This document shows, in pieces, positions 4,802 to 11,498 of a stretch of 12,479 nt of DNA (position 1 is the first letter of the stretch; every line of letters begins with the position of its first letter). A program made the position numbers and the translations under genes. Source of the stretch: Deltaproteobacteria bacterium (GTDB lineage Bacteria > Desulfobacterota > GWC2-55-46); contig JACREV010000040.1 in the NCBI GenBank assembly GCA_016218095.1, positions 1 through 12,479 of the forward strand, written 5' to 3'. Under the pieces are notes generated by a model. The model was given only the letters and a program-made list of their open reading frames with translations. It was not told the origin of the DNA and made no database searches.

Positions 4802-7800
4802 ATGCACCACGCAAATTTCGTCCACCTCCACCTGCACACGCAGTACAGCCTCCTTGACGGCGCGATAAGGCCCGAGGCTCTAATAACGCTAGCCCGCGAG
4901 TACAAGATGCCGGCCGTGGCCATGACAGACCACGGCAACCTCTTCGGCGCCGTGGAGTTCTACCAGAAGGCGATAAAGGCCGGGATAAAGCCCATTATAG
5001 GGTGCGAGGTGTATGTCGCGCCCGGTAGCCGGACGGACAAGACCCAGGCAAGGGGCGAGGCGGCCTTCCACCTCGTCCTCCTCGTCAAGAACGCCAAGGG
5101 CTACCAGAACCTCTGCAAACTCCTCACAAAGGCCTACCTTGAAGGCTTCTACTACCGCCCGAGGGTCGATAAGGACCTGCTCCGGGAGATGAACGAGGGG
5201 CTCATAGCGCTCTCAGCCTGCCTCCACGGCGAGGTCGCGTATAACCTGAACCGCGGGCAGGTCGAGGCCGCCGAGCGCGTCGCATCGGAGTATAGGGAGA
5301 TATTCACCGACAGGCGTTTCTTCCTCGAGATCCAGCACAACGGGCTCGATGAACAGGAGAAGGTGAACAAGGGGCTCATAGAGTTAGGCAAAAAGCTCGA
5401 CATCCCGCTTGTCGCCACGAACGACTGCCACTACCTCAAAAAAGAAGACTCCCGCATCCACGACATACTCCTCTGCATACAGACGGGCGCGACCGTCAAC
5501 ACGCCGAACCGTATGCGCTTTACAACGGACGAGCTCTATGTGAAGTCGCCGGAGGAGATGAACGCGTCGTTCAAGGACACACCCGAGGCGATAGCCGCAA
5601 CGATAGAGATCGCCGAGCGGTGCAACCTGGAACTAAAGCTCGGGCAGAACCACCTCCCCGACTTCCCGGTCCCCAAGGGGGAGACGCTCGACTCCATCAT
5701 AGAAAGAAAGGCGCTCGAGGGGTTGGAGAAAAGGCTCTCTGCCATGGCAGGCAAGGGCATGGACGTCGACTCCGTCAAATGGCATTACCACGAAAGGCTA
5801 CAGAAGGAGCTCAAGGTAATAAAGGGGATGGGTTTTCCCGGCTACTTCCTAATAGTCAACGACTTCATCGAGCACGCCCGCTCAAGGTCCATACCCGTGG
5901 GGCCGGGCAGGGGCTCTGCCGCGGGCTCGCTTGTGGCGTACTCGCTCGGCATCACGAACCTCGACCCGATAAAGTACAACCTCCTCTTCGAGAGGTTCCT
6001 GAACCCTGACCGTATAAGCCTCCCTGATATCGATATCGACTTCTGCTTCGAGAAGCGCGACGAGGTCATAAAGTACGTGACGAATATGTACGGGGCCGAT
6101 AACGTCACGCAGATAATCACCTTCGGGCAGATGAAGGCCAAGGCGTGCATAAGGGACGTGGGCAGGGCCCTCGACATGCCCTACGGCGACGTGGATAAAA
6201 TCGCCAAGCTCGTCCCGAACACCCTTAACATCACCATAAGCGACGCCATAGAGCAGGAACCGAAGCTCAAGAAGCTCACGGAGGACGACCCGAGGGTAAA
6301 GGAGCTCATCGAGGTAGCCATAGCCCTCGAAGGCCTCCCGCGCCACGCCTCCACGCACGCGGCGGGTGTCGTCATATCTAATAAGCCCCTTGTCGAGTAC
6401 CTCCCGCTGTATAAGAGCCAGAAGGAAGACGTCATCACGACACAGTACCCGATGAAGGACGTCGAGAAGATCGGGCTTGTCAAATTCGACTTCCTGGGCT
6501 TGAAGACCCTTACCGTCATAGAGAAGACCCTGAAGCTCGTAAAAGAGAACAGGGGAGAGACGCTCGATATCGAAAACCTCTCGCTCGACGACCCCGCCAC
6601 GTACGCGCAGATCGCCTCTGGCGACACGAACGGCATATTCCAATTAGAATCCTCCGGTTTAAAAGAACTCCTCCGGAAACTAAAGCCCGAGACCTTTGAG
6701 GACTTGATAGCCGCGGTCGCGCTCTACAGGCCCGGTCCGCTCCAGAGCGGCATGGTCGACGACTTCATAAACAGGAAACACAAGAAGGTCCCGATAGTCT
6801 ACGAGGTCCCGGAGCTCAAAGACATCCTGGAGAACACATACGGCGTCATGGTCTACCAGGAGCAGGTCATGGAGATAGCCAAGGTGCTCGCCTGCTACAC
6901 GCCGGGCGACGCCGACGTGCTCCGGAAAGCCATGGGTAAAAAGCTCGCCGAGGAGATGGTCGTCCAGAGGAACAAGTTCCTCGAAGGCGCGAAGAAGATG
7001 AACATCCCGGCGAAGAAGGCCGAGAAGATCTACGACCTCATGGCCAAGTTCGCGGGCTACGGTTTCAACAAGAGCCACAGCGCCGCCTACGCGCTCATCG
7101 CCTACCAGACCGGGTATCTGAAGGCGCACTACACCGTCGAGTTCACGGCCGCGCTTTTAAGCTCCGACATGGGCAATACCGACCAGGTCGTAAAATACAT
7201 AAACGAATGCAAGGACCGCTCGATACCCGTTGACCCGCCGGACCTCAACAAGTCCTCGAGGGAGTTCACGGTCTCGGGCAAGCGCATCAGTTTTGGCCTC
7301 GGCGCCATAAAAAACGTAGGGGACGCGGCGATCGACGAGATACTCTCGGTCAGGGCGTCCGGCCCCTTCACGTCCCTCATAGACTTTCTGAGCCGTCAGG
7401 ACTCCCGCAAGGTCAACAAGAAAGTCGTCGAGTCCCTCATAAAATGCGGGGCCTTTGACTTTACCGGAGAGAAGCGCTCCGCCCTCTTCGGCTCGCTCGA
7501 CGCCGCGATGGAGATGGCCCAAGGCGTACAGAGGGACAGGGACATCGGCCAGCAATCCATATTCGACGTCCTTGGCAATGAGGCGGCCCCGGCATCGAAG
7601 GCGGCGGCGCTCGCCTCGGGCTCCTACCCCGACTGGTCGGATAAAGAGACGCTCTCGTTCGAAAAAGAGACGCTCGGGTTCTTTTTTTCGTCGCATCCGC
7701 TAGCGAACCTCAAGGCCGAGCTCGAGCTCTACACGACAGGGCCGATAGAGAACCTTGTGGATAAGCAGAACGATGCCGAAGTGACGATAGGCGGCATCGT

Positions 7801-8287
7801 AACTGAAGTAAAAGAAGTAACGACAAAGAAGGGCGACAGGATGGCCTTCCTCCGTGTCGAGGACCTGTCCGGGTCCGTCGAGATAGTCGTCTTTGCCGAG
7901 CTCTACAGGAAGTCCCGCGAAAATATCGCCTCGGACAGGCCCTTGCTCATCATCGGCAGGCTGGATAAGGAAGGCGAGGACGTAAAGATAGTAGCCAATG
8001 ACATCGCCCTCCTCGAAGACGCCGGAAAGATGGACAAGAAGGTCAAGACCCGTTCCATGCACATGCACGCCGATGGCGCGTCCCTTACCGCCGAAAAGCT
8101 CACGGCCCTTAAAGCCGCGTTCGAGTCCTCAAAAGGGGCCTCTCCGGTCATCCTCCACGTGTTTCTCCCCCCTGACCGAGAGGTGATTTTGGGACTGCCC
8201 GATGAACTCAAGGTAAACCCGCTGGATGAGGTGATGAAGACAAAAATAAAAGAGATAGTAGACGGGGCGGAAATAAAAATACTATAA
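4802..8287 (+). CDS. dnaE: DNA polymerase III alpha subunit DnaE
   Basis: The catalytic subunit of the replicative polymerase, 1161 residues and full length (E. coli has 1160). The chosen ATG gives the typical start MHHANFVHLHLHTQYSLLDG; an in-frame GTG at 4784 adds six residues, and neither start has a clear Shine-Dalgarno sequence. Domains in order: PHP domain (about 5-280) with HLHLHT, TDHGNLFGA, IQHNG and TNDCHY; polymerase palm with PDIDIDF (D409, D411) and KFDFLGL (D563), equivalent to E. coli D401, D403 and D555; fingers including the GYGFNKSHSAAYA block; a beta-clamp-binding peptide QQSIF (917-921), in the place of E. coli QADMF; an OB fold (about 990-1080); and a C-terminal tau-binding region. 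The PHP histidines are retained, unlike in E. coli. It is followed by accA after 54 bp, a pairing I recall from other proteobacteria. Confidence 0.98.
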   Translation: MHHANFVHLHLHTQYSLLDGAIRPEALITLAREYKMPAVAMTDHGNLFGAVEFYQKAIKAGIKPIIGCEVYVAPGSRTDKTQARGEAAFHLVLLVKNAKGYQNLCKLLTKAYLEGFYYRPRVDKDLLREMNEGLIALSACLHGEVAYNLNRGQVEAAERVASEYREIFTDRRFFLEIQHNGLDEQEKVNKGLIELGKKLDIPLVATNDCHYLKKEDSRIHDILLCIQTGATVNTPNRMRFTTDELYVKSPEEMNASFKDTPEAIAATIEIAERCNLELKLGQNHLPDFPVPKGETLDSIIERKALEGLEKRLSAMAGKGMDVDSVKWHYHERLQKELKVIKGMGFPGYFLIVNDFIEHARSRSIPVGPGRGSAAGSLVAYSLGITNLDPIKYNLLFERFLNPDRISLPDIDIDFCFEKRDEVIKYVTNMYGADNVTQIITFGQMKAKACIRDVGRALDMPYGDVDKIAKLVPNTLNITISDAIEQEPKLKKLTEDDPRVKELIEVAIALEGLPRHASTHAAGVVISNKPLVEYLPLYKSQKEDVITTQYPMKDVEKIGLVKFDFLGLKTLTVIEKTLKLVKENRGETLDIENLSLDDPATYAQIASGDTNGIFQLESSGLKELLRKLKPETFEDLIAAVALYRPGPLQSGMVDDFINRKHKKVPIVYEVPELKDILENTYGVMVYQEQVMEIAKVLACYTPGDADVLRKAMGKKLAEEMVVQRNKFLEGAKKMNIPAKKAEKIYDLMAKFAGYGFNKSHSAAYALIAYQTGYLKAHYTVEFTAALLSSDMGNTDQVVKYINECKDRSIPVDPPDLNKSSREFTVSGKRISFGLGAIKNVGDAAIDEILSVRASGPFTSLIDFLSRQDSRKVNKKVVESLIKCGAFDFTGEKRSALFGSLDAAMEMAQGVQRDRDIGQQSIFDVLGNEAAPASKAAALASGSYPDWSDKETLSFEKETLGFFFSSHPLANLKAELELYTTGPIENLVDKQNDAEVTIGGIVTEVKEVTTKKGDRMAFLRVEDLSGSVEIVVFAELYRKSRENIASDRPLLIIGRLDKEGEDVKIVANDIALLEDAGKMDKKVKTRSMHMHADGASLTAEKLTALKAAFESSKGASPVILHVFLPPDREVILGLPDELKVNPLDEVMKTKIKEIVDGAEIKIL

Positions 8288-8341
8288 TCTCTAAAAATCG
8301 TTATAGCCATAATCCTTCGAATCAAGGAGAGAACATATTAG

Positions 8342-9316
8342 ATGGTATACAGGCACTGGCTCGATTTTGAGAAACCGGTCGAAGAAATAGCCAAGAAGAT
8401 AGAAGAGCTCAAATCCTTTCAGTCAGAGGGGGCGACCCGTCACGCCGACGAGATAGCCAAGCTCGAAAAGAAGGCAAAGGGGCTTCTTAAGGACATCTAC
8501 GCGAAGCTCACGCCATCTCAGGTGACGCTCGTGGCGCGGCACCCTGACAGGCCCTACACCCTCGACTACGTCCAGAACATCTTCGACGACTTCATCGAGC
8601 TCCACGGCGACAGGTGCTTCAGGGACGACCCGGCGATAGCCGGAGGTATAGCCCGCCTCGACGGCGAGCCGGTCGTCGTCATCGGCCAGCAGAAGGGGCG
8701 GAACACCAAGGACAAGGTCTTAAGGAACTTCGGCATGCCGCACCCCGAGGGCTACCGGAAGGCTCTGCGCCTCATGGAACTCGCCGAGAGGTTCGGAAAG
8801 CCCGTATTCACCTTTATCGATACCCCCGGCGCGTACCCCGGCATCGGGGCGGAGGAGCGCGGACAGTCCGAGGCGATCGCGACGAACCTCCTCGTAATGT
8901 CGAGGCTCAAGGTCCCGATCATCGCGACAGTCATAGGCGAGGGCGGCAGCGGCGGCGCGCTCGCCATAGGTGTCGCCGATAAGGTCATCATGCTCGAATT
9001 CTCGACCTACTCCGTCATCTCCCCAGAAGGGTGCGCCGCGATACTCTGGAAGGACGGCTCAAAGGCGGACCTGGCCGCAAAGGCCTTGAAGATAGAGGCC
9101 GCCGAGCTCCAGAAGCTCGGCGTAATCGACAAAATCGTCAAGGAACCGGTCGGCGGCGCCCACAGAGAGCCCGAGACCGCGTACAAGAACCTCAAGGCCG
9201 CGCTCACCTCCACCCTCAAGGAACTCAAATCCCTGGACAAGGAATCCCTCGTAGAGAACCGCTACAAAAAATTCCGCTCTATGGGGGTATTCTCCGAGCC
9301 GCGTAGGTTGGGTTAG
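8342..9316 (+). CDS. accA: Acetyl-CoA carboxylase carboxyltransferase subunit alpha
   Basis: AccA pairs with AccD to move the carboxyl group from biotin to acetyl-CoA, making malonyl-CoA for fatty acids in the cytosol. At 324 residues it is close to E. coli (319). A helical N-terminus (WLDFEKPVEEIAKKIEELK) precedes the crotonase-type core with IGQQKGRNTKDK, FIDTPGAYPGIGAEERGQSEAIA, GEGGSGGALAIG (199-210, with the Gly pairs that form the oxyanion hole) and FSTYSVISPEGCAAILWKD. GGAG at 8326-8329 is twelve bases from the ATG, a long spacing, and may be partly held in a small hairpin (8313-8317 with 8324-8328). The C-terminus is odd: the last residues (PRRLG) and the stop codon lie in a palindromic repeat that begins at 9303. 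Residues 236-324 are encoded a second time at 9516-9785. Confidence 0.97.
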   Translation: MVYRHWLDFEKPVEEIAKKIEELKSFQSEGATRHADEIAKLEKKAKGLLKDIYAKLTPSQVTLVARHPDRPYTLDYVQNIFDDFIELHGDRCFRDDPAIAGGIARLDGEPVVVIGQQKGRNTKDKVLRNFGMPHPEGYRKALRLMELAERFGKPVFTFIDTPGAYPGIGAEERGQSEAIATNLLVMSRLKVPIIATVIGEGGSGGALAIGVADKVIMLEFSTYSVISPEGCAAILWKDGSKADLAAKALKIEAAELQKLGVIDKIVKEPVGGAHREPETAYKNLKAALTSTLKELKSLDKESLVENRYKKFRSMGVFSEPRRLG

Positions 9317-9336
9317 CGGAGCGTAACCCAACGCAA
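9303..9336 (+). repeat. Palindromic repeat family A, copy 1 (overlaps the accA stop)
   Basis: GTTGGGTTA (9307-9315) pairs with TAACCCAAC (9324-9332) around the loop GCGGAGCG, preceded by CGTAG and followed by GCAA. The stop codon of accA (9314-9316) lies within the left arm. Copies 2 (9772-9805) and 3 (9881-9910, inverted) are close by. This is a REP-like intergenic palindrome; the hairpin lacks a T run. Confidence 0.8.
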
Positions 9337-9356
9337 GGCGCGCCGTGCGCACCATT
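9337..9356 (+). repeat. Palindromic repeat family B, partial copy
   Basis: GCGCCGTGCGCACCAT (9340-9355) matches the core of the longer inverted copies at 9488-9515 (reverse orientation) and 10216-10243. It lies directly after the family A palindrome at the accA stop. A further degenerate copy follows the second accA copy at 9824-9840 (15 of 17 bases). Confidence 0.65.
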
Positions 9357-9487
9357 CCACCGGTAAAACATGAATTTGCCAGTTCATCGGGGGAGTGGAG
9401 GCATTCGTCGTTTGAAGGTCTTTACACCACGGGATTAGGGCGGAGGCGTTGTCGAGTGTGACCGGATAGAGGGTAGAGTAATTGAAC

Positions 9488-9515
9488 GGTGCGCACGGCG
9501 CACCCTACCCGGCTA
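9488..9515. repeat. Family B repeat, left copy of a 28-bp perfect inverted pair
   Basis: The 28 bases starting GGTGCGCACGGCGCACC are the exact reverse complement of 10216-10243. The left part is itself a hairpin (GGTGCGC ACG GCGCACC). The truncated second copy of accA starts at the very next base, 9516. Confidence 0.85.
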
Positions 9516-9785
9516 TGGAAGGACGGCTCAAAGGCGGACCTTGCGGCAAAGGCCTTGAAGATAGAGGCAGTAGAGCTCCAGAAACTCGGCGTAATCGACA
9601 AGATCGTCAAGGAGCCGGTCGGCGGCGCCCACAGGGGGCCAGAGGCCGCGTTCAAGAACCTCAAGGCCGCGCTCACCTCCACCCTCAAGGAACTTAAGAC
9701 CCTTGACAAGGAAACCTTAATCGAAGCCCGCTACAAAAAATTCCGCTCTATGGGGGTTTTCTCCGAGCCGCGTAGGTTGGGTTAG
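9516..9785 (+). pseudogene. Second copy of the accA 3' end (codons 236-324), truncated
   Basis: From TGG at 9516 to TAG at 9785 this is an ungapped copy of 9047-9316, with the identity continuing through the family A palindrome to 9805. By hand count 26 of 290 bases differ (about 91% identity), affecting 22 codons: 14 silent and 8 amino-acid changes, mostly conservative (A to V, Y to F, S to T twice, V to I, also E to G, T to A, N to A). There is no frameshift or internal stop. It lacks the N-terminal 235 codons, including most of the carboxyltransferase core, and has no credible start or ribosome-binding site, so it should not make a working AccA. The silent-heavy pattern suggests the copies diverged as functional genes before truncation. 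Confidence 0.9.
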
Positions 9786-9805
9786 CGGAGCGTAACCCAA
9801 CGCAA
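9772..9805 (+). repeat. Palindromic repeat family A, copy 2
   Basis: Identical over its whole length to copy 1 (9303-9336), including CGTAG before and GCAA after the hairpin (9776-9784 with 9793-9801). It sits at the matching position at the end of the truncated accA copy and was evidently duplicated along with it. Confidence 0.85.
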
Positions 9806-9880
9806 AAAAAGCTTGTGTCTGAATGCGTCGTGCCCACCATGAATTTTTGAGACCTATATATGAGCAGACAGGACGGATTT

Positions 9881-9910
9881 GTCGGGTTACGCTTCGCTAA
9901 CCCGACCTAC
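9881..9910 (-). repeat. Palindromic repeat family A, copy 3 (inverted)
   Basis: GTCGGGTTA (9881-9889) pairs with TAACCCGAC (9898-9906) around CGCTTCGC, followed by CTAC. Read on the - strand it is GTAGG-TCGGGTTAGCGAAGCG..., the same family as copies 1 and 2 with a T-to-C change in each arm. It lies 29 bp before the AT-rich gene at 9939. Confidence 0.8.
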
Positions 9911-9938
9911 GAAACTACACGGCTCAGGGTAAATAATT

Positions 9939-10202
9939 ATGTTTTTTAAATTGATTACCGAAAGAAGTAAAAAAAACGGTGGTGTGCCAAGTAGATCTAT
10001 TTTTTACCGTGATAAATTTATTCTAACGATATATACAATTTTATGGTTTATAGCACAGGGAGTACTTTGGTCTTATTGGAAGACCCTGTCATGGTATAAA
10101 TATATTTTATTAGCAATAATAATATTTTGCACACCTCCAGCAGCCGATATTTTTGATTCTTATGAGAAGTATGTTGAAAGGTGTAGAGATTTAAATAAAT
10201 AA
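9939..10202 (+). CDS. Small two-helix membrane protein of unknown function (AT-rich)
   Basis: An 87-residue reading frame that I do not recognise. It has a basic, hydrophilic N-terminus (MFFKLITERSKKNGG), a first hydrophobic helix (about 27-47, with WFIAQGVLWSYW), a short loop, and a second helix (about 53-72, with YILLAIIIF and a Pro-Pro near its end). A charged tail rich in Tyr, Glu and Arg follows. This suggests an inner-membrane hairpin with both ends in the cytosol. AGGG at 9926-9929 is nine bases before the ATG. By eye the GC content is about 30%, far below the flanking genes, with many AT-ending codons, which suggests foreign origin. It lies between inverted family A (9881-9910) and family B (10216-10243) repeats. 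Whether it is expressed is unknown. Confidence 0.6.
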   Translation: MFFKLITERSKKNGGVPSRSIFYRDKFILTIYTILWFIAQGVLWSYWKTLSWYKYILLAIIIFCTPPAADIFDSYEKYVERCRDLNK

Positions 10203-10215
10203 AAAAGCAGCCGGG

Positions 10216-10243
10216 TAGCCGGGTAGGGTGCGCCGTGCGCACC
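10216..10243. repeat. Family B repeat, right copy of a 28-bp perfect inverted pair
   Basis: The exact reverse complement of 9488-9515. It is preceded by an extra CCGGGTAG (10211-10218), giving a short tandem of GCCGGGTA (10210-10217 and 10218-10225). The inner hairpin is GGTGCGC CGT GCGCACC (10227-10243). It lies 13 bp after the stop codon of the small membrane protein gene. Confidence 0.85.
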
Positions 10244-10321
10244 ATTTCAAAAACATCAACAATCCTTCACGATTCCCGCCGGTATGTTCTCCTGCCTCAT
10301 CTCCCTTCCTCAAATAATCTA

Positions 10322-10350
10322 TTGATTTTTATTAAATAATAAATTAATCT
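10322..10350 (+). promoter_or_regulatory. Possible pheA promoter
   Basis: In a strongly AT-rich stretch, TTGATT (10322-10327) is followed after 17 bp by TAATCT (10345-10350). The -10 match is weak (3/6) and other registers are possible. A start near 10357 would leave a leader of about 36 nt before the pheA ATG. No attenuator-like leader peptide was seen. Confidence 0.3.
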
Positions 10351-10392
10351 ATCCCTTTGATTGTAAAAAGAAATCGTCTAATCGCCGAGGCA

Positions 10393-11475
10393 ATGGACAA
10401 GACCGTTACGATAGAAGAGCTCCGAGAAAAGATAGACGAGGTCGACCTCGAAATACTGAACCTTTTAAATAAGAGGACCGGGTTCGTTATCGAGGTGGGC
10501 AAGGTCAAATCCAGGGAGCAGAGGGAGTATTACGCCCCGGAGCGGGAGCGGCAGATTTTGAGGCGTCTCGCTGACGCTAATAAAGGGCCGTTCCCGACAG
10601 ACGCGCTGAAGAACGTCTTTCGCGAGATAATGAGCGCCTCCCTCTCCCTTGAAAAGCCGATAAAGATAGCGTTTCTCGGGCCCGTCGCCACATTCACGCA
10701 TCAGGCCTGCATGCAGCACTTCGGGCTCTCAGGCGAGTTCATCCCTAAAAAAGACATCGCCGACGTCTTCGATGACGTCGAAAAGGGCAGGGCCGACTTT
10801 GGCGTCGTTCCCATAGAGAACACTACCGAAGGGGTCGTGAGCCACACGCTCGACATGTTCGTCTCATCATCGTTGAAGATCTCGGCCGAGGTCATGCTCG
10901 AGATATCTCTCGCGCTCCTGAACAAGAGCGGTAAGTTGACGGATGTCGCCAAGGTCTGCTCACACCCGCACGCTCTCGCGCAGTGCAAGTTCTGGTTGAA
11001 GAACAACCTGCCTAACGCGCTCGTCTTCGACGTGTCGTCTACGGCCATGGCGGCGCAGATGGCCTCCGAGGACCCGTCGACCGCGGCTGTGGCCTCTATC
11101 GCCGCGGCGAGCCTATATGACCTCCGCGTGATCGAAAAGAAGATAGAGGACAACGCGAACAACTTTACGCGTTTCCTCGTCATAGGAAAGCAATCAGGGA
11201 AGAAGACCGGCTCTGACAAGACATCGATCATGTTCGCGATAAAGGACGCGCCGGGCGCGCTCTACTCTATGCTGAAGCCCTTTGCCGAGCGCGCGATTAA
11301 CCTCACCAAGATAGAGTCGAGGCCGCTTAAGACAAAGGCGTGGGAGTATGTCTTCTTCGTCGACATGGATGGGCACATAACCGACGAGAACATAAAGACT
11401 GCGATTGACGCGCTTGAGGCGAATTGCTCGTTTTTAAAGGTGCTCGGCTCGTATTCGAAGTCACAGCAGTTCTAA
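10393..11475 (+). CDS. pheA: Bifunctional chorismate mutase / prephenate dehydratase (P-protein)
   Basis: Converts chorismate to prephenate and then to phenylpyruvate, the phenylalanine branch. The ATG at 10393 (GAGG just upstream) gives 360 residues and an N-terminus aligned with other P-proteins; an in-frame TTG at 10357 would add twelve. Residues 1-90 are an AroQ chorismate mutase with R11, R28, K39, R51 and E52 at the same numbers as the E. coli catalytic residues (E. coli D48 is Ala here). The prephenate dehydratase domain shows FLGPVATFTHQA, VPIENTTEGVVSHTLD, CSHPHALAQC and the catalytic NNFTRFLVIG (T259-R260-F261). The C-terminal ACT domain has GAL (288-290) and ESRP (308-311), the phenylalanine-binding motifs, so feedback inhibition by phenylalanine is expected. 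It is followed 23 nt later by an aminotransferase gene, probably co-transcribed. Confidence 0.97.
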   Translation: MDKTVTIEELREKIDEVDLEILNLLNKRTGFVIEVGKVKSREQREYYAPERERQILRRLADANKGPFPTDALKNVFREIMSASLSLEKPIKIAFLGPVATFTHQACMQHFGLSGEFIPKKDIADVFDDVEKGRADFGVVPIENTTEGVVSHTLDMFVSSSLKISAEVMLEISLALLNKSGKLTDVAKVCSHPHALAQCKFWLKNNLPNALVFDVSSTAMAAQMASEDPSTAAVASIAAASLYDLRVIEKKIEDNANNFTRFLVIGKQSGKKTGSDKTSIMFAIKDAPGALYSMLKPFAERAINLTKIESRPLKTKAWEYVFFVDMDGHITDENIKTAIDALEANCSFLKVLGSYSKSQQF

Positions 11476-11498
11476 ATACGATATTGAAGGCCAAACGA

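Noticed and set aside
5882..6643. A 253-codon open frame on the - strand inside dnaE
   Set aside because: It lies wholly opposite conserved polymerase motifs (PDIDIDF, KFDFLGL) and its product has no domain-like pattern.
9489..9785. The accA fragment as a functional 98-residue protein starting at GTG 9489
   Set aside because: The supposed start lies in the family B palindrome, no ribosome-binding site precedes it, and the carboxyltransferase core is missing.
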